From Gottfriedia acidiceleris (lineage in GTDB: Bacteria; Bacillota; Bacilli; Bacillales; Bacillaceae_G), in contig NZ_NESS01000021.1 of the NCBI RefSeq assembly GCF_002128425.1, positions 1 through 39,091 on the forward strand: a DNA stretch of 39,091 nucleotides. The letters run 5' to 3'. Numbering within the stretch: position 1 is the first letter of the stretch; every line of letters starts with the position of its first letter. This document shows, one piece after another, positions 1 through 9,314 of this stretch. A program made the position numbers and the translations under genes. The notes beneath the pieces were generated by a model. That model had not been told where the DNA came from. It searched no databases and saw nothing but the letters and a program-made list of their open reading frames with translations.

Positions 1-1
1 T

Positions 2-175
2 ACAGGAAGAGCGGAAAGAACAGGAAATACAGGAAAAGCGGAAAGAACAAGAAATGCAGGAAGAGTGGAAAGAACAGGAAATGGAAGGAATGCAGGTAGT
101 GTAGGAAATAATGGAAGATCGAGAAATGCTGGTGGAGCACGAAACGAAGGAAGAACTGGTAGAAGAGGTAGATAA
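2..175 (+). CDS. 3' end of a Gly/Arg/Asn-rich, degenerate collagen-like protein (5' truncated)
   Basis: The window opens inside a reading frame that ends with TAA at 173-175. It translates to a Gly-, Arg-, Asn- and Thr-rich tail with almost no hydrophobic residues. Most triplets fit xGx (TGR, TGN, TGK, AGR, NGR, EGR), so it reads as a decayed Gly-X-Y collagen-like repeat; the breaks are mostly GGA to GAA or AGA changes. The first 81 bases are three near-identical 27-bp units (9 residues, TGRAERTGN type). Another frame gives a charged Q/E/K-rich peptide but stops near base 102. Past that point the frame chosen here continues with synonymous variation (GGA/GGT, AAT/AAC, ACA/ACT), which favours it. 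Collagen-like proteins of Bacillus are often spore-surface proteins; that role is only inferred, and the upstream part is not visible. Confidence 0.45.
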   Translation, partial: TGRAERTGNTGKAERTRNAGRVERTGNGRNAGSVGNNGRSRNAGGARNEGRTGRRGR

Positions 176-295
176 AAAAGGCATGTAGTCAAGTAGGAGA
201 TTAGTAGTAGGCATACTAAATAAAGTAATTTTGGTTGTATCTCTTCCTATCTCCTTTCGCTTTTTTTATCTTAATACTGAAAGAAAGGTGATTAT

Positions 296-1252
296 ATGAC
301 GCAGAATGGATTTAGAGAGGAAAAAGAAGTTCACAATATGGAGGATTTGAAAGTACTCATTGAAGAGGCAAAGGAATTTATTCAATATGGCAAGGTAGCT
401 AATTATATTCCTGCTCTTGCAAAGGCAAATAAAAAGGATTTATCGTTGGCTGTGTTTTTGCCTGATGGGCGACATTTTGAAGCTGGGAATACAAGTATTC
501 GTTTTACTTTGCAAAGTATTTCAAAGGTAATTTCGCTAGCTTTAGTTTTAATGGATCGAGGCGAAGATTTTGTATTTGAGCGAGTAGGGATGGAGCCTAC
601 TGGTGATCCGTTTAATTCAATTGCAAAATTAGAAGTTAGGTCTGCTGGAAAGCCGTTAAATCCAATGATTAATGCAGGGGCTTTGGCAGTTACAAGTATG
701 ATTAAAGGTCATAGTATAAATGATCGCTTTAACCGACTTTTAAATTTTATGAGGGTTTTAACGGATAATAAAGATCTTTCTTATTCGAAAGAGGTTGCTG
801 CATCAGAATTTGAAACAGCGCATTTGAACAGATCACTTTGTTACTTTATGAAGGAGCACGGAATTATTACTGAAGATGTCGAGTTGTTATTAGATTTATA
901 TACAAGACAATGCTCAATCGAAGTTAACTGTGTTGAGATGGCGAGAATTGGACTTATCTTTGCTCTTGATGGTTGGGATCCGATTTCCAAAACACAACTT
1001 GTACCAGAAAAAGTAGCGAAGATTTGTAATACATTTATGGTTACATGTGGGATGTATAATGCATCAGGGGAGTTTGCGATTAAAGTTGGAATTCCTGCTA
1101 AAAGTGGTGTTTCTGGCGGCGTTATGGGTGCAGTACCTCGTCGATTTGGAATCGGTGTCTATGGACCGTCACTTGATGAAAAAGGAAATAGTATAGCCGG
1201 TATAAAATTATTAGAGTTACTTGCTTCACGTTATAATTTAAGTATTTTTTAA
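296..1252 (+). CDS. glsA: Glutaminase (serine-type, GlsA family)
   Basis: It hydrolyses glutamine to glutamate and ammonia in the cytoplasm. At 318 residues it has the usual family length. The beta-lactamase-like catalytic S-x-x-K motif is visible as QSISK (Ser74, Lys77), preceded by [19 protein letters not shown] and the C-terminal [14 protein letters not shown] segment are also characteristic. The ATG at 296 follows AAAGGTG at about 8 bases. An internal ATG at 338 begins a peptide closer to the usual family N-terminus ([12 protein letters not shown]) but has a poorer ribosome site, so the first 14 residues are uncertain. It is followed by its own terminator and looks monocistronic. Confidence 0.93.
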   Translation: MTQNGFREEKEVHNMEDLKVLIEEAKEFIQYGKVANYIPALAKANKKDLSLAVFLPDGRHFEAGNTSIRFTLQSISKVISLALVLMDRGEDFVFERVGMEPTGDPFNSIAKLEVRSAGKPLNPMINAGALAVTSMIKGHSINDRFNRLLNFMRVLTDNKDLSYSKEVAASEFETAHLNRSLCYFMKEHGIITEDVELLLDLYTRQCSIEVNCVEMARIGLIFALDGWDPISKTQLVPEKVAKICNTFMVTCGMYNASGEFAIKVGIPAKSGVSGGVMGAVPRRFGIGVYGPSLDEKGNSIAGIKLLELLASRYNLSIF

Positions 1253-1256
1253 ACAG

Positions 1257-1310
1257 AAAGGGCTGTTTCATAAGTCAGGTTAACTGACGGATGGGCACGC
1301 TCTTTTTAAT
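1257..1310 (+). terminator. Probable terminator after glsA with a nested stem
   Basis: AAAGGGC at 1257-1263 pairs with GCTCTTT at 1299-1305 (7 bp, one G-U) and runs into a short T tract. Inside the loop a second stem, GTCAG (1274-1278) with CTGAC (1284-1288), makes it a two-tier hairpin. Confidence 0.6.
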
Positions 1311-1559
1311 TGTAAAAATAAAAATTTATTAGAGGGGAGGTATCTCTGAACTATTTTTCATTACTCATCCTTTAAATTCAGTTTTCCATTTTAATTCTAA
1401 GTGCCATCTTCACTATAGAGAGAAAGTCCTGAAGTTCCATAATTGTTCTATTTAATCCTGCTATTCCACAATCATCCACTTATAATGAGGTCTTTAGTTT
1501 CCCCTTTTTAGAATATTTTGTGTATAGTAAAGATAGACGCAAAAAAGGGAGATAGGAAA

Positions 1560-2309
1560 ATGGACTCACTATTATTACTTTTTATTTTAGGAATTGGTGC
1601 AGCAGTAGTTGGAACATTAGCAGGTGGTGGGGGATTAATTACACTCCCAATCATGATTTTTCTTGGAATCCCTATTCAAACGGGTATTGCTACAAATAAG
1701 TTTGCTTCAGGTTTGGGGTCATTTAGTAGTATTCTTTATACAATTAAAAAGAAAGATTTTAAGGCTTCAGTTATTTTTCAATTTATATTAGTTTCGATAA
1801 TTGGTGGAGGAATTGGTGCTTTTGTAACAAGTATGTTAGATGAACATGTGATGAATATTGTCGCACTAGTTTTATTAACTGGCTCATTATGGTTAACATT
1901 TGCAAGTAAAAAGTGGAAATATGAAACTACAAATAAAAGTGGTGTTGAAAAGCAAACATTGCTAGATCGAGGAATCCTAACGGGGATTGGTGTTTATGAC
2001 GGGGGCTTCGGTCCGGGTTCTTCAACATTTGCAATCTTGTATTTTATTAAAAAAGGATTTACTTATGTTAATGCAGTTCAGTTGGCTAGAGTATTAAATT
2101 TTGGGAGCTGTTTGTCAGCATTTATCATATTTTATATGACGGGTCATTTCCAATGGAAAATTGCTGTAACGATGGCTGCTGCTTCAATTGTTGGTAATCA
2201 AGTAGGATTAAGATTTGCAGAAATTGTTCCTATGAAGCTAGCAAGAATTCTATTAATATCAGTTTCTCTTTTATTAATTGTTCAAGTAAGTCTAAAGTTA
2301 TTTGTATAA
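1560..2309 (+). CDS. Sulfite exporter TauE/SafE family membrane protein
   Basis: A 249-residue integral membrane protein of the TauE/SafE family, whose members export or import small anions or organic sulfur compounds; the substrate cannot be read from sequence. The family's internal duplication is visible: an N-terminal Gly-rich hairpin (GTLAGGGGLITLP) with GIATNKFAS after it, and a second GVYDGGFGPGSSTF motif about 145 residues later, each within strongly hydrophobic segments. The start is placed at the ATG at 1560 behind AGGGAG (1546-1551); an upstream TTG in frame at 1518 has no ribosome site. The gene stands alone between two terminators. Confidence 0.88.
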   Translation: MDSLLLLFILGIGAAVVGTLAGGGGLITLPIMIFLGIPIQTGIATNKFASGLGSFSSILYTIKKKDFKASVIFQFILVSIIGGGIGAFVTSMLDEHVMNIVALVLLTGSLWLTFASKKWKYETTNKSGVEKQTLLDRGILTGIGVYDGGFGPGSSTFAILYFIKKGFTYVNAVQLARVLNFGSCLSAFIIFYMTGHFQWKIAVTMAAASIVGNQVGLRFAEIVPMKLARILLISVSLLLIVQVSLKLFV

Positions 2310-2316
2310 AGGAATC

Positions 2317-2350
2317 AAGGTCTGTGGGGGTATCCGCAGACCTTTTATTA
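2317..2350 (+). terminator. Rho-independent terminator after the TauE/SafE gene
   Basis: AAGGTCTG (2317-2324) pairs with CAGACCTT (2337-2344), extended inward by two or three pairs, and is followed by TTATTATTTTT. Confidence 0.85.
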
Positions 2351-2422
2351 TTTTTACTTAAAGGTGATTTTTACCACTAGATAGAATAGCTTAATTAATG
2401 AATATTTTAAGAGGTGATTGTA

Positions 2423-2914
2423 GTGAATCTGAAGGAATATCAATGGGTAAAAGAAAATCGTCAATCATTATTAAATTTTTGTGGTGAATTAAAGCAAGAG
2501 GATTTTACTCGTAAATTAGACGGATTTGGTTTCCAAAGTGTTAGAGAAGCGCTACTACATATGGCTGAATGTTATATTGCATGGATTGGGTCCTTTATAT
2601 TATTGAAAACGAAAAATCCAATTACGCCAAAGGAAAACATTGTATATCTTAGTCTAGACGATATTAAATCAAGATTTGAACAAGCTGATTTATTCGTGAG
2701 TGAATTATTGGAAACGACACAGGATTATTTAAATAAACCAATTGTTAGAAAAATTCCATGGAGAGATCATAATGAAGAAATATCATTCACTCCCATGAAA
2801 TTACTAGTACATACAATCACACATGAATATCATCATAAAGGACAAATTGTCGCTATGGCTCGACAGATGGGCTATATTCCACCTAATACTGATGTTTTAG
2901 GCACAGAGGATTAA
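2423..2914 (+). CDS. DinB-like (four-helix, metal-binding) family protein
   Basis: A 163-residue DinB-like protein. The family is a four-helix bundle with three metal-binding histidines and includes thiol transferases of the bacillithiol type as well as many members of unknown activity. Here the ligands are probably His46 (REALLHMAE) and His134/His138 in the HTITHEYHHKGQ motif. The start is the GTG at 2423, seven bases behind GAGGTG; the in-frame GTG at 2414 overlaps that ribosome site and is not used. It opens a short operon with a GNAT acetyltransferase (12-base gap) and ogt (28-base gap). The reaction is not predictable from sequence. Confidence 0.82.
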   Translation: MNLKEYQWVKENRQSLLNFCGELKQEDFTRKLDGFGFQSVREALLHMAECYIAWIGSFILLKTKNPITPKENIVYLSLDDIKSRFEQADLFVSELLETTQDYLNKPIVRKIPWRDHNEEISFTPMKLLVHTITHEYHHKGQIVAMARQMGYIPPNTDVLGTED

Positions 2915-2926
2915 GGAGGAATAAAA

Positions 2927-3403
2927 ATGAATTTGCGATTGGCAGATATAAAAGATATAGAGCAATTAATTAAGATGAGATGGGACTTTACTCTGGAAGA
3001 TGACCAGACGGGTAGGATTAAAGATAGCGAATATCATGACTTTAAAATTGAATGTCGCGATTTCTTACTAAATGCAATAAACAGTAAACAGTGGTATATA
3101 TGGGTCGCTGAAATAGATGGTACAATTGTTTCGCATATTTATATTGAGCTTGTTCAAAAAGTACCTCGTCCTGGTAGGGTGACTAATCCTTTTGCATTCA
3201 TGACGAATGTTTATACCGTAAATGATTATCGAGGGAAGGGGATTGGCGGTAAATTAATTTCTCAAGTAAATAAATGGGTAAGTGAAATGAACTTTGAATT
3301 TGTTATTGTTTGGCCGAGTGAAAAAGGGGTTAGTTTTTATAAAAGAAATGGTTATAATCAATGTATTGAAGCAATGGAGTATTTTCCAAATTTGGATAAA
3401 TAA
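2927..3403 (+). CDS. GNAT family N-acetyltransferase
   Basis: A 158-residue acetyltransferase of the Gcn5-related fold, using acetyl-CoA to acetylate an unknown small molecule or protein amine. The acetyl-CoA pyrophosphate loop (motif A) is visible at residues 102-107, RGKGIG, after a beta strand containing FMTNVYTV; motif B follows as VIVWPSEKGVSFYKRNGY, which supplies the usual late Tyr. The ribosome site AAGGAGGA lies seven bases before the ATG. It lies between the DinB-like gene and ogt in one transcription unit, but that does not reveal its substrate. Confidence 0.88.
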   Translation: MNLRLADIKDIEQLIKMRWDFTLEDDQTGRIKDSEYHDFKIECRDFLLNAINSKQWYIWVAEIDGTIVSHIYIELVQKVPRPGRVTNPFAFMTNVYTVNDYRGKGIGGKLISQVNKWVSEMNFEFVIVWPSEKGVSFYKRNGYNQCIEAMEYFPNLDK

Positions 3404-3431
3404 TTTAACTTAATACATAGGAGAATGAATT

Positions 3432-3914
3432 ATGAATCAAGTAGAAACAGCTTATATAGACACTCCATTAGGTACATTGAGAATCGTTGGAAACGATAAA
3501 GGTGTAGCATATATTGATTTTGTGAAAGAAGAGAGTGAAGAAATTCATAAAATAATTCCCTCTTCTTTAAAGGAAGCAGCAAATGAATTGCTTGAATATT
3601 TCAATGGATTAAGGAAGGAATTTAGTATTCAATCAATTGCAAAAGGTACTCCTTTTCAAGAAAGCGTGTGGAGGGAATTAGTTAAAATTAAATATGGAGA
3701 AACTGCTTCATATGCAGATATTGCTAACAGAATAGGGAACCCAAAGGCAGTAAGAGCAGTTGCGAATGCAAATGCTAGAAATCCATTAAGTATCATCGTT
3801 CCATGCCATCGTATTATTGGGTCAAATGGTAAGCTAACAGGTTATGCAGGTGGCTTATGGAGGAAAGAATGGCTATTGAATAGAGAGCAGGGAATAGAGA
3901 CGTTTAAATTATAA
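3432..3914 (+). CDS. ogt: Methylated-DNA--[protein]-cysteine S-methyltransferase
   Basis: A suicide DNA-repair protein that transfers alkyl groups from O6-alkylguanine or O4-alkylthymine to its own cysteine. The active site IVPCHRIIG is intact with Cys125, followed by GSNGKLTGYAGGLWRKEWLL; the helix-turn-helix region YGETASYADIANRIGNPKAVRAV precedes it. Its 160 residues match the Ogt length, with no Ada-type N-terminal domain. It is the last gene of the DinB-GNAT-ogt operon and ends in a strong bidirectional terminator. In Bacillaceae such genes are usually constitutive; no alkylation-response operator was seen. Confidence 0.95.
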   Translation: MNQVETAYIDTPLGTLRIVGNDKGVAYIDFVKEESEEIHKIIPSSLKEAANELLEYFNGLRKEFSIQSIAKGTPFQESVWRELVKIKYGETASYADIANRIGNPKAVRAVANANARNPLSIIVPCHRIIGSNGKLTGYAGGLWRKEWLLNREQGIETFKL

Positions 3915-3919
3915 AAAGA

Positions 3920-3982
3920 AAGAGCAGGAATAACGGAAGTGTTATGAGTGAATATCACTCCAACTTCATTATTCCTGCTCTT
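3920..3982. terminator. Bidirectional terminator between ogt and the AI-2E gene
   Basis: A perfect 14-bp stem, AAGAGCAGGAATAA (3920-3933) with its complement at 3969-3982, encloses an inner stem GAGTG/CACTC. It lies between convergent genes with A/T-rich flanks on both sides and should stop transcripts from either direction. Confidence 0.88.
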
Positions 3983-3984
3983 AT

Positions 3985-5136
3985 TTATTCTTTCGGCTCG
4001 TTATCATTGTTAATGTTTATTTCGATATTGGTTTCAATGTCTTCATCAATAATCTTATCTGCGAATTTCGCTTTTTTTCTTAAATTGATAATCCTTGATA
4101 TATTAACAATTAATACTTTACAAATTGCATATGTTGGCACAGCTAGAACCATACCAAGTACACCTGCAAAGTTACCAGCGAATAATAATAATAAAATAAT
4201 CGTTAAAGGATGTATATTTAGCTTTTTCCCCATGATATATGGTGAGATTAAGTTTGAATCAATTTGTTGCACAATTACAATAATTAGTATAACGAATAAA
4301 GCTAATTTTGGAGAAATTAGAGCCGCAACGATCACTGCAGGAGCTCCACCAATAAACGGGCCAAAGTAAGGGATAATATTTGTAATAGCAGCTACTAACG
4401 CTAATATTAGGGCATTAGGTAATCCGATAATACTATATCCAATAAATGTTCCAATTCCAACGAAAATACAAACAATCGTTTGACCTTGAATGTAAGATGC
4501 TAATGTTTCACTTGTTTCATTCGCAATATGAATCGCTTCTTTTCTTAAGCTTTGTGGTAAAAAACGAGACATCGCAGCAGGAAATTTATGACCATCTTTA
4601 AACATATAAAACAATATAAATGGGACTGTTAATATGATTAAAGTTACATTACTTAAGATATTGAAAAACGCACCAATTCCACCTGTTATTCCACCGAGAA
4701 ATACTAGGGCATAATCTGCAACTTTCTTTTCTAAATCTTTAATTTCAACGTAATTTTGACTTCCTAACCATTTCTCTAATAGGCCAATCTTATTTGTTGC
4801 TTCATTTACAATTGTTGGCATATTATTTACTAAATCTTTAAATTGCTCAGTTAAGGTTGGGAATACATTAATGATAGATACTACAGCAATTAGGATTAAT
4901 CCGAGATAAAGAAGAAGAATGCCTATAGAACGGGGCACTTTTTTACGTTCTAAAAAATCAACTATTGGTGCGAATAAGAAATATAGAAAGACTGAGACAA
5001 GTATTGGCGCGAATAAAGTACTAATTAAAATAGCAATTGGTTGAAATAAAAATGATATTTTTGTTCCAACGAATAAAACTAAAAATAATAATAGTAGTTC
5101 GATCGTCCAAAATAATAACTTAGAGTTTTTATACAA
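3985..5136 (-). CDS. AI-2E family transporter (PerM-type membrane protein)
   Basis: A 383-residue polytopic membrane protein of the AI-2E/PerM family, which contains putative small-molecule exporters and Na+(Li+)/H+ antiporters. The family pattern is clear: two N-terminal hydrophobic helices, a soluble segment (about residues 80-150), then a membrane bundle including GLPNALILALVAAITNIIPY and the conserved FGPFIGG. The C-terminal tail from about residue 350 is charged and acidic, ending EPKE. The start codon is TTG, set by GGGAGG seven bases upstream. It is transcribed alone, after the ltaS terminator. The transported substrate is unknown. Confidence 0.87.
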   Translation of the reverse strand: MYKNSKLLFWTIELLLLFLVLFVGTKISFLFQPIAILISTLFAPILVSVFLYFLFAPIVDFLERKKVPRSIGILLLYLGLILIAVVSIINVFPTLTEQFKDLVNNMPTIVNEATNKIGLLEKWLGSQNYVEIKDLEKKVADYALVFLGGITGGIGAFFNILSNVTLIILTVPFILFYMFKDGHKFPAAMSRFLPQSLRKEAIHIANETSETLASYIQGQTIVCIFVGIGTFIGYSIIGLPNALILALVAAITNIIPYFGPFIGGAPAVIVAALISPKLALFVILIIVIVQQIDSNLISPYIMGKKLNIHPLTIILLLLFAGNFAGVLGMVLAVPTYAICKVLIVNISRIINLRKKAKFADKIIDEDIETNIEININNDNEPKE

Positions 5137-5216
5137 TTAATATCCTCCCTCACTATATTTTGAAAATATGATATTTAGTTTAAAAAACTTATGTATAAAT
5201 ACCATATTATAACAAA

Positions 5217-5242
5217 AAGAGATGCTTGTAAAAGCATCTCTT
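5217..5242 (-). terminator. Terminator of the ltaS gene
   Basis: An 11-bp perfect stem, AAGAGATGCTT (5217-5227) with AAGCATCTCTT (5232-5242), closes a 4-base loop. Reading leftwards on the minus strand it is followed by TTTTTGTTATAAT, so it stops the lipoteichoic acid synthase transcript. Confidence 0.9.
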
Positions 5243-5264
5243 AAATAGACAAAGTTAGTACCTC

Positions 5265-7187
5265 TTACTGATTTGGCTCAGTTATTGTTTGCATTGTGCC
5301 TGTTTTATACTTGTTGTTACTGTAGAAACGGAATAAATCACCGTAAACAATGTTATCTGAAAGTGTTAGCTCTTTTTTTGCTTTATCAATTAATAGTTTT
5401 GCTTCTTGATCAGGAACTTCTACTTTTTCCGCAGTTAAACGGTTATAAAATTCATTTGAGCCAGCTACATAATAATATTTACTTGTAACAAAGCTTCCGT
5501 CACGGAAAACAATAAATTCCGTATAATCTGGACTAAATATATCTTTACCAAATTCGATATCTGTTTTTGTATCAACACCTAACAGATGAAGAATCGTAGG
5601 TTTTACATCAATTTGACCAGCAACCTTTGAGATTGTTTGACCTTGTTTTTGCTTAGGTAAATGAATAATAAATGGTGTACGTTGTAAATCCATATGGTCA
5701 TATGGTGTAATTTCGTCTTTACCTAAGAACTGTGCCATTGCACGATTGTGGTTTTCAGAAATACCGTAATGATCTCCATACATAACAATAATTGTATTAT
5801 CATATAGACCTGATTTTTTCAGACCTTCAATAAAGTGTTTAATTGATTCATCCATATATCGTACTGTCGTTACATAACGATCAAGTGTTTCGTCACCAGA
5901 ATTATATTGATCAATGTATTGATCTTGAGGATCAAGTACGAAAGGATAGTGGTTTGATAAAGTTAAAAATCTAGTATAAAACGGTTGTTTCACTTGTGAT
6001 AAAAGAGGAAGTGATTGCCCAAAAAAGTCTTCATCCTTTAATCCCCAGTTTACCGAATTTTCATCGTTAATATCATAGTCTACTTCATTAAAGTAGCGAT
6101 CGTAACCTAAAGAAGGGTACATTACATTTCGATTCCAAAAGCTTTTATTATTTGCATGGAAAACAGCTGAATAATATCCTTGATCTTTTAAAATTTCGGG
6201 TGTAGCCATATATTCGTTATTTGCATGTGTAAAATAGACAGCACCACGATCTAATGGATATAAAGAATTATCAATAATGAACTCAGCATCAGATGTTTTT
6301 CCTTGACCAGTTTGATGATAGAAGTGGTCAAAATAATAACTTTCTTTAATGTATTTATTTAAAAATGGAGTTATTTCTTTACCATTAACCTTTGCACCAA
6401 TTGTAAAATTTTGCATTGATTCTAAAGAAATAACAATAACATTTTTACCTTTATATTTACCGAAAAGCTTTGCATTTGCTTTTACGTCGTTACTATTTAC
6501 ATAGTTTTCAATTTCAGTTAATTTACTACTATCCGCAAAGGCTTTTTGTGTTGAAGTCTTTGTTTGTAGTGATAAATCATAGCCTTGGTAAACATATAAT
6601 CCAAGATTTTTTACAAGCATTTCACGATCAAACGAACGAGTAAGCAATTCAGGTCTTTCCATTTCAGCTAAACCTAAGTTTAAAACTGCAATCGCAATTG
6701 TAATTAAGTAATAAGTTGACTTCATAAATGAAGGTACTCGACCAGTGTTTGAAAATTTTGGGAATTTCTTTGATATTAAATATAGGATAAGGATATCAAT
6801 AAACATATAAAGAATTTTAAAGCTCGCTAACTCTTTTACACTTGATCCTAAATCACCCATATTACTAGTTTGGAATAGCACCGGTAAAGTTACGAAGTCA
6901 TTAAAGAATCCATAAAATAAAACGTTTCCACATAATATCAAGGTTAAAATAAAATTAATCAAAAGAGCGATCGTATTACGTTTATTTCCCTTGAAAAAAA
7001 GTGCGACCCCTACAAGAAATAAAGAGGATGCTAAAGGGCTAATAAATAATATTACATTTTGAAAGACTGTATCAATTTTTAAATCGAATCCAAGCAGAGT
7101 AACAATATACGTTTTTAGCCAAACTACTAACGCAACCAATAATACAAATCGTACACGTGAAAATGTTGCTTTAAATGAAGTAGGCAT
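5265..7187 (-). CDS. ltaS: Lipoteichoic acid synthase (LTA synthase family sulfatase-fold enzyme)
   Basis: Polymerises glycerol-phosphate from phosphatidylglycerol onto the glycolipid anchor at the outer face of the membrane. Residues 1 to about 170 form five membrane helices; the rest is an extracellular sulfatase-type domain. Metal and nucleophile residues of characterised LtaS are present: Glu256 in ISLESMQ, Thr298 in QTGQGKTSDAE, and Asp472/His473 in MYGDHYG. An A-x-A signal peptidase site, KAFADSS at about 215-221, sits where known LtaS proteins are cleaved. 640 residues is typical. RBS AAGGGGGA precedes the ATG. Bacilli carry several paralogues (LtaS, YfnI, YqgS and the primase YvgJ), so which one this is cannot be settled without alignment. 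Confidence 0.9.
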   Translation of the reverse strand: MPTSFKATFSRVRFVLLVALVVWLKTYIVTLLGFDLKIDTVFQNVILFISPLASSLFLVGVALFFKGNKRNTIALLINFILTLILCGNVLFYGFFNDFVTLPVLFQTSNMGDLGSSVKELASFKILYMFIDILILYLISKKFPKFSNTGRVPSFMKSTYYLITIAIAVLNLGLAEMERPELLTRSFDREMLVKNLGLYVYQGYDLSLQTKTSTQKAFADSSKLTEIENYVNSNDVKANAKLFGKYKGKNVIVISLESMQNFTIGAKVNGKEITPFLNKYIKESYYFDHFYHQTGQGKTSDAEFIIDNSLYPLDRGAVYFTHANNEYMATPEILKDQGYYSAVFHANNKSFWNRNVMYPSLGYDRYFNEVDYDINDENSVNWGLKDEDFFGQSLPLLSQVKQPFYTRFLTLSNHYPFVLDPQDQYIDQYNSGDETLDRYVTTVRYMDESIKHFIEGLKKSGLYDNTIIVMYGDHYGISENHNRAMAQFLGKDEITPYDHMDLQRTPFIIHLPKQKQGQTISKVAGQIDVKPTILHLLGVDTKTDIEFGKDIFSPDYTEFIVFRDGSFVTSKYYYVAGSNEFYNRLTAEKVEVPDQEAKLLIDKAKKELTLSDNIVYGDLFRFYSNNKYKTGTMQTITEPNQ

Positions 7188-7368
7188 AGTCTAATCCCCC
7201 TTAAATACAAACAAACTAGCGGTTTTTCACTAGCTTTTCTTTAAATATGCATCTCTCTAAGTCGTCAAAATTTATCGTACTCCGTTTAATTTTAAAAATC
7301 AATAGGAAATACGATTTCGTTATGTAAATCCGTTCGACAAAATATTCTAACTACTTATATAAAGAAAA

Positions 7369-7393
7369 AAATAGGCTAATATAAAGCCTATTT
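7369..7393 (-). terminator. Terminator of the yojN-yojO operon
   Basis: AAATAGGCT (7369-7377) pairs with AGCCTATTT (7385-7393); on the minus strand the stem is followed by TTTTTTCTTTATATAAG. Confidence 0.85.
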
Positions 7394-7417
7394 CTTCCCA
7401 TTTTATGGACAACTATC

Positions 7418-9295
7418 TTATTCTATGCTTCTTAATAATAATTTTTTAAGCATTGGTTTTAATTGAAGTCTTAAATCTTCAGCATTTGAGGCGATTAAGT
7501 AATGGTGTTGATAAATATTTTTCATTAATTGTGATGTTTCTTCTTGATGTTCTTCTTCCTCAATGAACGTACCTATTACCTCAATTCCAAGTTTTCTAGC
7601 TTGTTTAACTGCTTCGTGCGTATCGATAATCCCATCCTGGAAATAATCTAATGCTGAAGGTTCGCCATCTGTAAACACGAGCAAAAATTTATGCTTTTCC
7701 GAACGTTTAGCGAGTTCTTCTGAAACAATTCGAATCATTAATCCGTCACGATTGTCCTCTTCTTCTTGAAGCTGCATGATATTTGGACCTACTGAAGGTG
7801 ATAAAGAGCTTGAAAACGGAATGACTTGATGTAAAATATTTGGTTTATTTTCTTTTGTAGCATTTGAAGCATCTTCCCAAAAGCCACTAATGCTATGAGA
7901 GATTTTTAATTGTTTTAATGTTTCATGGAATAAAATGACGCTTTTTTTCACTTCATCCATTTTATTAAACATTGATCCAGAGCAATCAACTAATAGGTAA
8001 AAAACTGCATCTAATTCTTTGGATTCAGTTTGTTTTTTATAAAACATTTTAGGATTTTCTTCTGTGAAAAGTCGAACCCATTTTTTATTTAACCTACCAT
8101 AGTACTTATCAGTAGGTGCATTTTGTTTATTCTCTAATGATTTTTCAATCGTTTTTCTTAGTTCTTTAACATCTTTAGATACCATTGAAGATAATGTAGA
8201 ATACTGTTTCTTTTCGGTAACTGTTTGCGAAGTTGCTTCTTTATATTTAATAGAAACATTACTATTGTATTTACCAAAAGGATTTGGCTGTAAAGAGGAT
8301 GAATTAGTAGCCTCATATGAATCAGTTTGTTTTGACTTTTTATTCTCTCCTTGTTTAGAGGAACCAAATGCATTAGCAATTGCCTGATCGCCGGCCTCTT
8401 CTTCGCGTGCAAAATTTGCTTTAATTGAAGTTTTTGTACCACTTTCAACTTCAAAACGTAAAAAATTATCATCTGTTTCATTATTTTTACTTTCTCTATG
8501 CCATGTTGATAATCTTTCATCTTCGCTATTTCTTTCATCTAGACTTTCTTGCTGGTCGTCATTTTGAAGCTCTTTTACTTTACTGTTACATGAAGCTAGT
8601 TCGTTAATTTTATTTAACGGCAAATAGCCAAAATATGTGTGAATCATATCTTCCTTATATAATGAGAGTAATCTCTGATGCACTCTAAATATAATAGAAG
8701 AAATATCACTTGTATTCTTAGCTTCAAACGTTTGAAAGAGGATAGGTAAAATATCCTCAAGTTGTTCATTCGTTTGATAAGTTAATTGCGTAGAAGTAAG
8801 TGAAAGATAAATTAAACAAAATAATTGATCTAATTGAAAATTACGTATTTCATTTGCTTTGAATTGTGATTGAAAATAATGTCTATATATTTTTTTTCTC
8901 GTAGAAAATAATTGTCTTGTACCTGGTCTTTGATGAATAATCAGTTCTTCAAGTCGGATATCCTCAAGAAGGACATACAATTGTGTGAAAAAACTCTTTA
9001 AATGAGTTTCTTGCAATTCCTTTAGAGTATCCTTAAATTCACTAAAATCTGAATAATGTTTATTACCTAAAGCTTTTAAGTACACGTCTGATTTCAAACC
9101 TTGTAACTGTGTACTATGCTCTTGTGTATCCCAAAAATGACTTACAGTAAATTTTTGTTCTTCATCGTCGTAATACGCTTGAAAATCAAATTCTAAAAAT
9201 GAATTTCGATCTTTCGAAAGAGAAATTGATAGATTTTCCATTTGAAGAAAAGTGGAAGCGTCGATTTTTTTATTGTTAAAAATGATTTGTTTCAT
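7418..9295 (-). CDS. yojO: VWA-domain protein of the MoxR/VWA pair (YojO-like)
   Basis: A 625-residue protein whose C-terminal third is a von Willebrand A domain with a full MIDAS: DCSGSM at residues 437-442 and FTDGEPS at 541-547. The N-terminal half is alpha-helical with no recognised domain; residues about 240-380 are charged, low-complexity and probably disordered. It follows the MoxR-type ATPase gene by 19 bases in one operon. Such ATPase/VWA pairs act as metal-insertion or complex-remodelling chaperones: NorQ/NorD activate nitric oxide reductase, CbbQ/CbbO activate Rubisco. The client here is not known. The pair corresponds to B. subtilis yojN-yojO; in this window it lies opposite pfl. 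Confidence 0.85.
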   Translation of the reverse strand: MKQIIFNNKKIDASTFLQMENLSISLSKDRNSFLEFDFQAYYDDEEQKFTVSHFWDTQEHSTQLQGLKSDVYLKALGNKHYSDFSEFKDTLKELQETHLKSFFTQLYVLLEDIRLEELIIHQRPGTRQLFSTRKKIYRHYFQSQFKANEIRNFQLDQLFCLIYLSLTSTQLTYQTNEQLEDILPILFQTFEAKNTSDISSIIFRVHQRLLSLYKEDMIHTYFGYLPLNKINELASCNSKVKELQNDDQQESLDERNSEDERLSTWHRESKNNETDDNFLRFEVESGTKTSIKANFAREEEAGDQAIANAFGSSKQGENKKSKQTDSYEATNSSSLQPNPFGKYNSNVSIKYKEATSQTVTEKKQYSTLSSMVSKDVKELRKTIEKSLENKQNAPTDKYYGRLNKKWVRLFTEENPKMFYKKQTESKELDAVFYLLVDCSGSMFNKMDEVKKSVILFHETLKQLKISHSISGFWEDASNATKENKPNILHQVIPFSSSLSPSVGPNIMQLQEEEDNRDGLMIRIVSEELAKRSEKHKFLLVFTDGEPSALDYFQDGIIDTHEAVKQARKLGIEVIGTFIEEEEHQEETSQLMKNIYQHHYLIASNAEDLRLQLKPMLKKLLLRSIE

Positions 9296-9314
9296 ATATT
9301 AATCATCACTCATT

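Noticed and set aside
1255-1312. Insertion-sequence end after glsA (GGGCTGTTTCATAAGTCA)
   Set aside because: It recalls some IS inverted repeats, but no transposase or second end is present and the stretch is fully explained as a nested terminator.
3944-4369. Plus-strand reading frame of 141 codons opposite the AI-2E gene
   Set aside because: It is antisense to a clear membrane protein gene and starts inside the bidirectional terminator.
8158-8538. Alternative minus-strand frame inside yojO
   Set aside because: Entirely within yojO in another frame, with Lys/Leu/Met-rich composition and no ribosome site.
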